From: Chitinophaga horti
Lineage (GTDB): Bacteria; Bacteroidota; Bacteroidia; Chitinophagales; Chitinophagaceae
Reading direction: 5' to 3'
Assembly (NCBI RefSeq): GCF_022867795.2
Contig: NZ_CP107006.1
Span: forward strand, 6,163,501 to 6,227,500
DNA: 64,000 nucleotides
In this document: positions 32,258 to 40,251 of the stretch, piece after piece
Layout of the letters: every line of letters begins with the position of its first letter
Position numbering within the stretch: position 1 is the stretch's first letter
Notes under the pieces: generated by a model
Database searches by the model: none
What the model saw: the letters and a program-made list of their open reading frames with translations, nothing else
What the model was told of the DNA's origin: nothing
Program-made: the position numbers and the translations under genes

Positions 32258-33406
32258 TTAGCGTGCCAGCCGGATGCCCGTAAGCTGCCAGCGTACATGT
32301 GCGTGAAAAAAGTTTCGGTATGTAGCGCGACTGTGACCGGGTGGGGTAAAGGCAGATGCGCCGCGCAGCACTTTCTGGTTCACCATAAATTTACCATTGT
32401 ATTCTCCCACGGGGCCGGGTACACGTTGAAAACCGGGGTAAGGCAGGTAGGCGCTTTCCGTCCATTCCCAACGCTGTCCCCATTCAAATTGCCCGGAAGC
32501 TGCTTCCCATTCGAACTCCGTGGGCAGGCGGTAACCTTTCCAGGCGGCGAAGGCAGCAGCTTCGTAGTAGCTGACGTGCGCTACGGGCTCATCGAGTTCC
32601 AGCCGTTTGAGGCCGTGCAGGGTGTAATGCTGCCACTGCCCATCCACTTGCAGCCAGTAGAGCGGAGCCTTTATGTCATTGTTTTGTACCCAGTCCCAAC
32701 CCTCGGAATGCCAGTGCTGGAATTGTTTGTAGCCGCCGATGTTGATGAACTCCAGGTACTCGCGGTTCGTTACCAGTTGATTGGCGATCTCGGCTTCCTG
32801 CAGATAAACGGTATGCGGGTTCAATTCATTATCATAACAAAATCCATCGCCCGTATAACCAATCTGGTACTGGCCTGCCTTGATGTGTGTGAACGATGGT
32901 GCCGGTGGCGTGGCCCAGGCGCTGGGCTGACTCTCCTCATAAGGCGGCAGCAGCGGGTTGTGGCCCAGTATATACTTGATGTCCGTCCACAATAACTCCT
33001 GGTGCTGCTCTTCGTGATTGCATCCCAGTACGATGAGCGTTTCCAGTTCCGGCGTGAGCGGCTGTTCCAGCAGCAACTGCATGGCCTCATCTACATATAC
33101 GCGGTATTTATAGATCTCGTTTACGGTCGGGCGGCTCAGGTTACCACGCTGCGTGCGTACGACACGTACACCCAAACTTTCGTAGTAACTGTTAAACACG
33201 AAATTGAAGTTCGCATCGTATTCCATGTAGCCTTTTAAGTAAGGCTTCAGTATCAGTGTTTCAAAGAACCAAGTCGTATGCCCCAGGTGCCACTTGGGCG
33301 GACTCACATCCGCAACCGGCTGTACCACGTAATCCTCCGTATGCAGCGGGGCACATATCCTTTCCGTACGTTGCCGCGTGGTGGCGTATTTTTCTTTCAA
33401 TGTCAT
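32258..33406 (-). CDS. egtB: Ergothioneine biosynthesis sulfoxide synthase
   Basis: Non-heme iron enzyme joining a thiol to hercynine. 382 aa. N-terminal DinB-like domain with the iron ligands: KWHLGHTTWFFE (about 38 to 49) and H131-E-E-Q-H135-Q-E137 (HxxxHxE). C-terminal formylglycine-generating-enzyme-like domain with HIKAGQYQIGYTGDGFCYDNE, GWDWVQNNDIKAPLYWLQVD, RLPTEFEWEAAS and the final VLRGASAFTPP. Neither egtA nor egtC is nearby, so the enzyme may use cysteine directly, as some bacterial and fungal versions do; this is inference. ATGA overlap with the permease gene upstream. Confidence 0.92.
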   Translation of the reverse strand: MTLKEKYATTRQRTERICAPLHTEDYVVQPVADVSPPKWHLGHTTWFFETLILKPYLKGYMEYDANFNFVFNSYYESLGVRVVRTQRGNLSRPTVNEIYKYRVYVDEAMQLLLEQPLTPELETLIVLGCNHEEQHQELLWTDIKYILGHNPLLPPYEESQPSAWATPPAPSFTHIKAGQYQIGYTGDGFCYDNELNPHTVYLQEAEIANQLVTNREYLEFINIGGYKQFQHWHSEGWDWVQNNDIKAPLYWLQVDGQWQHYTLHGLKRLELDEPVAHVSYYEAAAFAAWKGYRLPTEFEWEAASGQFEWGQRWEWTESAYLPYPGFQRVPGPVGEYNGKFMVNQKVLRGASAFTPPGHSRATYRNFFHAHVRWQLTGIRLAR

Positions 33407-34974
33407 GAGTTCCTTTTTTGGGTGAGGTAATTCGTGAGGTCCGATATACTGCTGATCCGCAATGTGGCCGCCGTTTCTTTCCGCATCATCAGCGCATAGG
33501 CATTGTTAAAGCCGATGGGTGGCAGCCATTGTAACTGGTACTGTGTGTTGAATTGCTGTTTCACATAAGCGTACGTGCTGTCTTTATCACGCATGAGCGC
33601 TGCCGTGGTGGTTTCCGGTGGTTGCAGGATGACGAGCAGGCCTGTTCCGGTATATTCCGGGTAAAAGTCGATCTGGTCGTTCATCAATGCATCGAAACAA
33701 ATTTTGGTGCCACCGAGACCAGTTTTAGACGCCACCGACAGTTCCGTATTGCCTTCGATCAGCAGGCGGTACATTTCGCAGAGAATATATTGTTCGGTAA
33801 ATATTTTAGAGCCTATGCGTATCACGCCTTTTTTGCCATGGCGGGATGCTTTTAATAATCCCTGCCCGCGCAGGAAGTCCGATGCCACCTGTTCCGGCGT
33901 GTGATGCAGGTAGTCGGCCTGGTAATTCAGGTACGTCATCACCGAATCGTTGATGCGGCCATTCAGTAAGGCCAGCGCATCCGCCAGCTCCGGGAATTGC
34001 TGTAATGTGGTGTTTCTGACTAAAGGCGCGCAGTAGTAAGGTGGAAAGATATGTTTATCATCCTCCAAAATCGTAAGATCGAATGCCCGGATGCGACCGT
34101 CTGTACTGTATCCGCTCACCACATCCAGTTTGCCTTCGTACATGGCCTGGTACATCACGGCGTCGCTGATCACCACCGTGGGAATTTGCAGGCCGTAGTA
34201 TTTCTTCAGTCCCAAATCACCATCCATACGGCCCATAAACTCCGGCGTGAAACCAGCCAGCAGTTTCGTGTTCACTGCCGGCAACATCGAATAGCCTGCA
34301 AAGGTCGTCAGCAACAGCCCTGCAAACCCCAGTTTCAATTTATACTTACGCCAGTTGGCCTTTTGCACCCGCGATAAAATAAAGTCGAAGCAAAGGGCGA
34401 GCAGCGCGGCCGGTATAGCGCCTGCCAATATCATATTCGTATTATTCAGCGCGATGCCACCAAAGATAAACTCACCTAATCCGCCCGCGGCAATGTAAGC
34501 AGCCAGCGTGGCTACCCCTACGTTAATCACCGTAGCCGTGCGAATACCGGCAATCATCACCGGCATGGCAAGTGGCAGTTCTACTTTATATAATACCTGC
34601 TTTTTACTCATGCCCATCGCCCGCGCCGCCTCTTTCACCGTGGCATCTACACCGGTGATGCCGGTATACGTGTTACGGATGATCGGCAGCAACGCATACA
34701 GGAACAGTGCAGTAATGGCCGGCGCAGCACCAATGCCGAGCAGCGGGATCATGAAACCCAGTAAGGCAATACTTGGAATCGTCTGCATCACACCCGCCAC
34801 CCCCAGGATCGGCCCTGCAAGTCGCTTACGCCGCGCGATCAGGATGCCCAAAGGCACGCCAATAGCGATCGCCGCCAGCACCGATACGATCGTGAGCTGG
34901 ATGTGCGACACCGTCTGGCGAAGTAATTTATCCTGTTGCGATACCAGGAAATCCCAAAAGCCTTCCATGGGCAT
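33403..34974 (-). CDS. ABC permease fused to a substrate-binding domain, EgtU-like (ergothioneine importer)
   Basis: 523 aa. Residues 1 to about 200 form a BPD-type ABC permease (EAARAMGMSKKQVLYKVELP coupling loop near 115). A further membrane segment (about 212 to 230) leads to an OpuC/ProX-type binding domain. Its two lobes are in unusual order: LAGFTPEFMGR (239), YSTDGR (289), FPPYYCAPLVR (310) come first, then IGSKIFTEQ (387), KTGLGGT (417), PEYTGT (439), NNAYALMMR (490). In ordinary OpuC-type proteins the IGSKxFTEQ lobe is N-terminal. The known EgtU importer is a permease fused to such a domain; location with egtB and egtD supports ergothioneine or a related betaine. Confidence 0.8.
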   Translation of the reverse strand: MPMEGFWDFLVSQQDKLLRQTVSHIQLTIVSVLAAIAIGVPLGILIARRKRLAGPILGVAGVMQTIPSIALLGFMIPLLGIGAAPAITALFLYALLPIIRNTYTGITGVDATVKEAARAMGMSKKQVLYKVELPLAMPVMIAGIRTATVINVGVATLAAYIAAGGLGEFIFGGIALNNTNMILAGAIPAALLALCFDFILSRVQKANWRKYKLKLGFAGLLLTTFAGYSMLPAVNTKLLAGFTPEFMGRMDGDLGLKKYYGLQIPTVVISDAVMYQAMYEGKLDVVSGYSTDGRIRAFDLTILEDDKHIFPPYYCAPLVRNTTLQQFPELADALALLNGRINDSVMTYLNYQADYLHHTPEQVASDFLRGQGLLKASRHGKKGVIRIGSKIFTEQYILCEMYRLLIEGNTELSVASKTGLGGTKICFDALMNDQIDFYPEYTGTGLLVILQPPETTTAALMRDKDSTYAYVKQQFNTQYQLQWLPPIGFNNAYALMMRKETAATLRISSISDLTNYLTQKRNS

Positions 34975-34975
34975 A

Positions 34976-35701
34976 TTATACGTATTGACCTTTCACAAAA
35001 GCGCTTACAAATTCATTGGCAGGCTGCTCGCGCAGTTCCGCCGGCGTTCCCAGTTGCACGATCTGTCCCTGGTCCATCAGGCACACACGATCTGCCAGCT
35101 CAAAAGCTTCGCGTACGTCGTGCGTCACCATCAGGATCGTTTTCTTTTTAAGTTCTTCCAGCTCCGCAAAGTCCTTCCGGATCTTTTGCCGGTTAATCGG
35201 ATCGAGTGCCCCAAAAGGCTCATCCATCAATAATACCGGCGGATCTGCCGCTAACGCGCGGGCCAGGCCCACCCGTTGCTGCTGTCCGCCACTCAATGCC
35301 TGCGGAAATAAATGCGCATGTTGCTCGTACGACAGGTTCAATTTTCCCAGTAATTCCTTCACCCGTTCTTTAATTCTTTTCTTGTCCCACTGCAGCAACT
35401 GCGGCACGATCGCAATATTTTCCTCCACCGTATAGTGCGGAAACAATCCGTTGTGCTGCATCACATAACCAATACCTCTTCTCAGAATATCCGGTTGCAG
35501 TGCCGTTACATCCTTTCCATTGATCGTGATCTTACCCGCATCAGGCTCCGTTAGCCGGTTGAGCATCCGCAGGGTAGTGGTTTTGCCGCAGCCACTCGTA
35601 CCCAGTAATACCAGGTTTTCCCCCTCGTTTACCGTAAACGACACATCGTTCACGGCCACCGTGTTATCAAAACGTTTAACGAGATGCGAGGCTGTAATCA
35701 T
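34976..35701 (-). CDS. ABC transporter ATP-binding protein, EgtV-like
   Basis: 241 aa ATPase of the osmoprotectant/OpuCA group. Walker A GTSGCGKTT (34 to 42), Q-loop YVMQHNGLFPHYTVEENIAI, signature ALSGGQQQRVGLARALA near 141, Walker B VLLMDEPFGALDP, H-loop ILMVTHDVREAF. No C-terminal CBS pair, which the OpuCA/ProV proteins have. It lies 1 bp before the fused permease gene and overlaps the disulfide reductase stop by 4 bp (ATGA), so the three are transcribed together. It powers the EgtU-like importer. Confidence 0.87.
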   Translation of the reverse strand: MITASHLVKRFDNTVAVNDVSFTVNEGENLVLLGTSGCGKTTTLRMLNRLTEPDAGKITINGKDVTALQPDILRRGIGYVMQHNGLFPHYTVEENIAIVPQLLQWDKKRIKERVKELLGKLNLSYEQHAHLFPQALSGGQQQRVGLARALAADPPVLLMDEPFGALDPINRQKIRKDFAELEELKKKTILMVTHDVREAFELADRVCLMDQGQIVQLGTPAELREQPANEFVSAFVKGQYV

Positions 35702-37083
35702 GATTTGTCGAGTGTCATAAAGAGGTTATTCAGCGATTCAGAAAATGTAGGATGTGCGAACATCATATTCCGGATAGATTCGTAAGGAATGCTGCCCATC
35801 ATCGCCATTTGCAGTACCGATACAATTTCGCCGCCATGGGCCGCCAGTATCGATGCCCCTAATATCTGCCCGCTGTATTCATCTACCACCGCTTTCATAA
35901 AACCGCGTGTTTCCCCGCTTTCCACACCACGGGCAGAATTAGCCATTTTCAGTTTCGCCACTTTTACCTGGAAGCCCTTTTCCCGCGCCTCCTGTTCCGT
36001 CATGCCCACCCGTCCCAATTCGGGATCGGTAAACATACAGTACGGAACGATGCGGTTATGCGCGCTCAGGTTAGCTTCTTCCAATATGTTTTTGAGTACA
36101 ATTAAATGATCGTTGTAAGCAACGTGCGTAAAAGCCGGGCCACCATTTACATCGCCCAGCGCATAAACGTCCTGCGCGGTAGTTTGCAGTCGTTCGTCGG
36201 TAATGATATACCCTTTTTCATTCGTTTTGACCCCCGCCTTGGCGAGGTTCAGTTCATCTGTATTGGGGACGCGTCCGGCGGCAATGAGCCAATGTGAACA
36301 AGAGATTTGCTGCTGGCCTCCATCGGTATGAATAGAGATTACAGTCTGCCCGCCCGGTATTCGCGCCACTTTTTCTACCTGCACATTCGTAATGACTCCG
36401 GCGCCCTCTTCCGCTAATATCGTGCCCACTTCGGTTGCAACGTCTTCATCCTCTTTACTTAAGATGCGCGGCCCTTTTTCCAGGATCGTTACCTTACTGC
36501 CTAAACGGCAGAATAATTGTGCAAATTCCAGTGCAATATATCCGCCGCCCACAATCACCAGGTGTTCCGGTATTTCCCGCAACTCCATGATAGACGTGGA
36601 TGTAAGGCAACCCACTTCGTTGATCCCTTCAATTTCCGGTATCACCGCCCGCGCCCCGGTGTTGATAAAAACCAGGTCGGCTGACAGAAATTCCATGTTA
36701 CCGCTCACATAATCCACGCGCAATTCTTTCGGTCCCGTAAAGGTAGCGGTGCCCATCATGAGGTCCAGGTTGGGAATTTCGCGCATCGATTTGTAAATAC
36801 CGTTACGGGCATTTTCCACAATCCCTGTTTTGCGGTCGATGATCGTATTAATATCGACCACGCCTTCCGTCCGAAGACCGATACGTTCTGCCTGACGGGC
36901 AACGTATGCCAGCCGGGCGTCGCCGATCATGGTTTTGCTGGGCGTGCAGCCATCGTTTACACAAGTGCCGCCGAGCCAGCGTTTTTCAATAATCGCCGTC
37001 CGTTTACCGGCTTTCGCCAGCTTTTTGGCCAGCGGCACCCCGGCCTGACCGGCGCCTATGATGATCGCGTCATATTTCTTCAT
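35698..37083 (-). CDS. FAD-dependent disulfide oxidoreductase (mercuric reductase/lipoamide dehydrogenase-like)
   Basis: About 461 aa from the ATG at 37083 (MKKYDAIIIGAGQAGVPLA). FAD-binding GAGQAG, redox-active pair C-V-N-D-G-C in GGTCVNDGCTPSKTM, NAD-binding VIVGGGYIALEFAQLF, second FAD motif VYALGDVNGGPAFTHVA, and the C-terminal dimer motif FAHPTFSESL with the catalytic His. No MerA-type metal domain or C-terminal cysteine pair, so mercury reduction is unlikely. As first gene of the ergothioneine operon it may reduce an oxidised thiol such as ergothioneine disulfide; this is inference from context. Confidence 0.85.
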   Translation of the reverse strand: MKKYDAIIIGAGQAGVPLAKKLAKAGKRTAIIEKRWLGGTCVNDGCTPSKTMIGDARLAYVARQAERIGLRTEGVVDINTIIDRKTGIVENARNGIYKSMREIPNLDLMMGTATFTGPKELRVDYVSGNMEFLSADLVFINTGARAVIPEIEGINEVGCLTSTSIMELREIPEHLVIVGGGYIALEFAQLFCRLGSKVTILEKGPRILSKEDEDVATEVGTILAEEGAGVITNVQVEKVARIPGGQTVISIHTDGGQQQISCSHWLIAAGRVPNTDELNLAKAGVKTNEKGYIITDERLQTTAQDVYALGDVNGGPAFTHVAYNDHLIVLKNILEEANLSAHNRIVPYCMFTDPELGRVGMTEQEAREKGFQVKVAKLKMANSARGVESGETRGFMKAVVDEYSGQILGASILAAHGGEIVSVLQMAMMGSIPYESIRNMMFAHPTFSESLNNLFMTLDKS

Positions 37084-37270
37084 ACCAGAGGTTTCCTGCA
37101 TACTTTATGCCGTTAATGGGCTCAACGCGTAAAGTTCGCGCCCATCCAGCAAGCAGCAATGTCTGTAAAGTGGATTTTATTGTATATCTGCGGGTAACAA
37201 TGGAATGAGTAAAAGGTTCAACTTACGGAGTTAAAGGTAAGGGTTAGTGCGCAAACGTGATCTCCCTGGT

Positions 37271-37302
37271 CAGCCGCCGTTGTGTCACTCACTTCGGCGG
37301 GG
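37271..37302 (+). repeat. Dispersed repeat with TTGTGTCACTCACTT core, copy 2
   Basis: CAGCCGCCG, the 15-nt core TTGTGTCACTCACTT, then CGGCGGGG. The arms form a 6-bp CCGCCG/CGGCGG stem with the core as loop. It lies in the 290-bp gap between the ergothioneine operon and the retron, which otherwise holds only the retron terminator. Confidence 0.75.
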
Positions 37303-37323
37303 TTGCGAATATCAGCATAAACG

Positions 37324-37349
37324 AAAAAGGCCTGCGTATTGGCAGGCTT
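37324..37349 (-). terminator. Intrinsic terminator after the retron reverse transcriptase
   Basis: On the minus strand AGCCTGC pairs with GCAGGCC (7 bases, one mismatch) around CAATAC, followed by TTTTT. Confidence 0.8.
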
Positions 37350-37373
37350 GTATATAAGATGTGTAGATAAAGG

Positions 37374-38207
37374 TTAGGTGACCGGTGTTGCTTGGTATTT
37401 CGTCATGTTTCGGAACGGTCTAAATGAATTTACATAGTGTCTCAGTGGGAAATGTGTAAAGGCTTTTGTTCGTAATGATGCGGGAGGATAAAGTCCATGT
37501 TCTGTTAGTCGGACCCCTGTTACTTCGGGGCAACTTTTTGAATAGCTGATTTTCTTTGGATGCGGTCTAAATTCAGCATCTCTGATTGTTTTCAGAATAA
37601 TAGGAATCAAATCTTTGAAATCGACCTTACTTGAGAAAACTAAATCGTCCATGTATGCCGTGAAAGTCAGGTGATGCTCCAGTGCTAATTTCGCTAAAAT
37701 CCTTCCGGTTCGATTAAAGACCATATTAGCTACAATAGGCGATGATGGAGGTCCTTGTGGTAGAAACCCCTTATAGGTGACTAGTCTGGTTAGTGTTCTT
37801 GCTACATCGGGCGAAAAGTTCTCGCTTATTAGCATACTATAAACTTGTCGGTTATTGATGTTTCGAAAGAAGTTCTTAAAATCTATAGTTAAAAAGTATT
37901 TATTTGAGAAGTGCTGGTACGCATTTAAAATATTATTTCTACCCTTTACTGATCCGAAACTGTAATCGGGGGATGGAATTTTCTGTAATAAGAAGTTGAT
38001 CTGCTCCTGAATCCGTTTTAGCTCTGAGTGTGTTATGTCCAATTCCCGCTTCCTGATTTTGCCATTCTTGTCGCGCTGAGGAACACCGTACTTAGTTTTG
38101 TCGACGGTTTTATGACGGTATTCCGAGTCGATATCCGTCACCAATTTTTTGACTTGGCCTGAAGTAGTGCTCAAGAACTGTAAGAGTCGCTTTTCTGATT
38201 TGATCAT
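37374..38207 (-). CDS. Retron reverse transcriptase
   Basis: 277 aa. Retron-type hallmarks: NAYQH (95 to 99, NAxxH), TIDFKNFFRNI (motif A), LPQGPPSSPIVANMVF (149 on, motif B), FTAYMDDLVFSS with catalytic YMDD at 185 to 188, KKISYSKSCPEVTG with the retron VTG motif at 229 to 231. It copies part of its own upstream RNA into branched msDNA. The C-terminal thumb after VTG is only about 46 aa, shorter than in many retron RTs, though no frameshift was found. The cognate RNA lies 28 bases upstream (38235-38529). Retrons are anti-phage systems; no effector gene is directly attached here. Confidence 0.9.
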   Translation of the reverse strand: MIKSEKRLLQFLSTTSGQVKKLVTDIDSEYRHKTVDKTKYGVPQRDKNGKIRKRELDITHSELKRIQEQINFLLQKIPSPDYSFGSVKGRNNILNAYQHFSNKYFLTIDFKNFFRNINNRQVYSMLISENFSPDVARTLTRLVTYKGFLPQGPPSSPIVANMVFNRTGRILAKLALEHHLTFTAYMDDLVFSSKVDFKDLIPIILKTIRDAEFRPHPKKISYSKSCPEVTGVRLTEHGLYPPASLRTKAFTHFPLRHYVNSFRPFRNMTKYQATPVT

Positions 38208-38234
38208 GATGTGAGCAGCATTTTTTACATTAAG

Positions 38235-38529
38235 AAAAGCCAGGACTAACTACCTCTCTTTCTTACCCATGTAACGCTCAGGGTCCATCTGAATAGTAGC
38301 GTTTTGACCCCTAGCTTCGCCTTGAACAAAGTTTTCTGTCTAGTTGGACAGATCGTTTTGGTCTTAGCTAGTTTTCGAGCTAACATGGAAATACTCGTTA
38401 GCGATAGTCGATGTCCGTTCTTTGATTGATGCCTGTGGATTGAATTTCTCATACTTTACATGAGATTTTTTTAGTATCTCCGCAGGTTAGATACCACATC
38501 CATATAGACAACAGTGTGTCCTGGCTTTT
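38235..38529 (-). ncRNA. Candidate retron msr-msd RNA bounded by a1/a2 inverted repeats
   Basis: The ends AAAAGCCAGGAC (minus strand, 38529-38518) and GTCCTGGCTTTT (38246-38235) are perfectly complementary over 12 nt, as expected for retron a1 and a2. Between them the transcript folds into local hairpins: GGTATCT/AGATAC, TCTCAT/ATGAGA, a longer arm GGACA(TCG)/(CGA)TGTCC enclosing GCTAAC/GTTAGC, and AACGCT/AGCGTT. It ends 27 nt before the RT start codon. The branching G and the exact msr/msd boundary are not assigned. A 68-aa frame inside (38246-38452) is considered fortuitous. Confidence 0.75.
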
Positions 38530-38542
38530 TTTGTTCTCTTAA

Positions 38543-38568
38543 CTTTACGGCGCCGCGACCCGCAGGGC
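38543..38568. repeat. GC-rich hairpin upstream of the retron RNA
   Basis: GCGCCGC and GCGGCGC arms enclose CCTGCGGGTC (minus-strand reading) in otherwise AT-rich sequence. No T run follows, so it is not called a terminator. From 38590 to 38750 nothing else is supported. Confidence 0.4.
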
Positions 38569-38753
38569 GGCGCAAATGGCTCTTTCGAGCACACCCTCAG
38601 GTGTTTCAGTTGCTTGAATGTTTAAACCAAAGAACTATTATCACAACGTTTTGTATGTTTATAATGTTTGTTTAACTTATTCACTTGATGTGGATATCTA
38701 TGGAGGCTGTGGGGGTGATGCAATCTTCAGGAAAGATTGATAGGGTGTCTTCG

Positions 38754-38782
38754 CAAAAAAAAAGAAGGCGTTTCCGCCCTCC
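38754..38782 (-). terminator. Intrinsic terminator downstream of a small minus-strand gene
   Basis: GGCG-GAAA-CGCC hairpin, then TTC and TTTTTTTTT on the minus strand. It would end transcripts from the 56-aa gene at 38923 and separates it from the retron. Confidence 0.7.
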
Positions 38783-38922
38783 AAAATTGTTCTCTTATCA
38801 ATTCTTCAATCACTTGCGTAGAGTAATTGTCAGGATCATCGAACGCCCTCGACTTGATGTTTCAATAGGACAATTGCCCGTGACATAACGCAACACCCTG
38901 GAGGGTGTGGTAACAACTCGGC

Positions 38923-39093
38923 TTAAAGGCTCTTGAGCAACTTCATAAACGCATCTGCCTGCGCCTGGGTTTTAATAACCTTGGCTAAGGGCTGGTCATT
39001 ACCTGAAACAAGTTTATACTTTATGTTCGCTTTGCCAGTACTTTTCGCTTGTTTGCGAAGCTCTTCAGCTTCTTTTAATAGCTTTTCGTCCAT
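38923..39093 (-). CDS. Small hypothetical protein, 56 aa
   Basis: Below common length cut-offs but coding-like: MDEKLLKEAEELRKQAKSTG, then a basic segment, ending QADAFMKLLKSL, with codon use like the neighbours. It is predicted to be an amphipathic helix followed by a short strand-helix unit. No family recognised. It is followed by an intrinsic terminator at 38754 and lies on the retron strand, about 390 bp upstream of the retron RNA, so a link to the retron is possible but unproven. It precedes no other frame on that strand. Confidence 0.55.
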   Translation of the reverse strand: MDEKLLKEAEELRKQAKSTGKANIKYKLVSGNDQPLAKVIKTQAQADAFMKLLKSL

Positions 39094-39128
39094 ATTATGA
39101 AGTTCATAAGTTTATCAATTCCCTTTTT

Positions 39129-39560
39129 TTATCCATGCAACCCCTCACACTCCTCCCGCAACACACCGCTAACAACCTCCGGCGGCGCCACCCAATTACC
39201 CATACCTTCCGCCGTCAACAACGGCATCTCAGAACTAACGCCGCCCAGCGCACCGGTCTCTAACCCCATCACCACGGTGCTCACTTTGGTATGCCTGACC
39301 ATATAAGAACACATGATGCAGGGCTCGTGGGTGGTATATAAGATGCTGCCGGATAAATCCTGCCTGCCCAGCTGCTGTATGGCCGCCCGTAGCGCCACGA
39401 TCTCTGCGTGCCAGGTAATGTCCAGGTGGGCTTTGCTGCTCTCCACACCTTCCCCGATGATCAGGCCGTCTTTTACAACGATCGATCCTACCGGGCTTTC
39501 GCCTTGCTGTTTGGCGAGGCGCGCCAGTTCCAGGCAGCGTTGCATGTATTGTTCGTGCAT
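39129..39560 (-). CDS. Nucleoside deaminase (cytidine/deoxycytidylate deaminase fold)
   Basis: 143 aa zinc enzyme. Metal and catalytic residues: H51-A-E53 and P80-C81-I-M-C84, the HAE...PCxxC signature. The N-terminus MHEQYMQRCLELARLAKQQG and the GSIVVKDGLIIGEG strand fit the tRNA-adenosine/guanine deaminase side of the superfamily. TadA-like tRNA editing seems less likely because the C-terminus (VLREECEGL) lacks the usual helix; guanine or cytosine deamination is possible. Confidence 0.87.
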   Translation of the reverse strand: MHEQYMQRCLELARLAKQQGESPVGSIVVKDGLIIGEGVESSKAHLDITWHAEIVALRAAIQQLGRQDLSGSILYTTHEPCIMCSYMVRHTKVSTVVMGLETGALGGVSSEMPLLTAEGMGNWVAPPEVVSGVLREECEGLHG

Positions 39561-39578
39561 ACTGCAATGTACGGAATG

Positions 39579-39977
39579 TTAGGCGGAGCAACGTACCATA
39601 CACCACATCTCATCGTCACTCACATACCATTCTACGCATTCATAAGCGGGGTCAAAACGAGGGTCGTTCATCAGCTGTCCGAATACGTCTTTGATGCTGT
39701 CTGTCTTCGACATCCAGTCTGTCACTTTTTCTGTGAGCCAGTCGCCCTTCGGAATGCTCGTGGTGCCATAGCCATATTGCGCGGCCTCCTGCAGGGTGCC
39801 TTCTGCGGCTGCTTTGTAAATAACGCGGCCATCAACGTCCATGTGTGACAGTCCGTAGTAATTACGGCCCTCAAACTTTTCATACAATTCGTCGAAGGCC
39901 TCTTTAATGCCAGCGGGGAATGACGGTACGTCTCTGTAGAAAACGGTGATGTCCTGGTCCAGATGATGAACAAACAT
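39579..39977 (-). CDS. GyrI-like/effector-binding domain protein
   Basis: 132 aa with no DNA-binding domain. The pattern of two beta-alpha-beta-beta units, with ITVFYRDVPSFPAGIKEAFD at the start and WLTEKVTDWMSK...VEWYVSDDEMWCMVR at the end, resembles stand-alone effector-binding (GyrI/AraC C-terminal type) proteins of Bacteroidota. Ligand unknown. The ATG lies 4 bases after the stop of a degraded gene (39982), suggesting an original two-gene unit. Confidence 0.55.
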   Translation of the reverse strand: MFVHHLDQDITVFYRDVPSFPAGIKEAFDELYEKFEGRNYYGLSHMDVDGRVIYKAAAEGTLQEAAQYGYGTTSIPKGDWLTEKVTDWMSKTDSIKDVFGQLMNDPRFDPAYECVEWYVSDDEMWCMVRCSA

Positions 39978-39981
39978 AGTA

Positions 39982-40250
39982 TCAGGTTTTCAACGAATTT
40001 ACCTGGTTTGCCTGAGCCTTGGGCGGTACGTCTGCGACAAAGAAGGGGGCGTTTGCGGCATGCGGCCCGGGCAGTATTGCATCCGGAAACCATCTGAAAC
40101 TCGTATTGCAGTCCGCCCAGCACGGTTTTACCCTGTGGGTCCAGTAATTCTTTCAGCGGCATCCAATATGTCGCCTCCGACCGTTAATCAGGATAGGACT
40201 GCAAGTTCGCCATCGGCATGCACAACAAAACGCCCCGGGATATGGCGGAA
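39982..40250 (-). pseudogene. Degraded small gene with at least one frameshift
   Basis: Coding-like segments fall in different frames: FRHIPGRFVVHADGELAVLS then stop; ATYWMPLKELLDPQGK and TVLGGLQYEFQM; and FPDAILPGPHAANAPFFVAD followed by VPPKAQANQVNSLKT and a stop at 39982. Removing one G near 40088 joins the last two. The terminal stop sits 4 bases before the next gene, as in an operon. No family recognised and no start codon found for the first segment. Confidence 0.5.
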
Positions 40251-40251
40251 G

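Noticed and set aside
35698..37083. Annotation of the disulfide reductase as mercuric reductase MerA
   Set aside because: No N-terminal metal-binding domain, no C-terminal cysteine pair and no other mer gene; kept as a generic disulfide oxidoreductase.
38246..38452. 68-aa basic frame on the minus strand inside the retron region
   Set aside because: It coincides with the structured RNA between the a1 and a2 repeats and ends exactly at a2; hairpin structure explains the sequence better than coding.
38680..38870. Minus-strand frame containing FDDPDNYSTQVIEELIREQFW
   Set aside because: No start codon, it reads straight through an intrinsic terminator, and no upstream frame joins it. Possibly a remnant, but unsupported.
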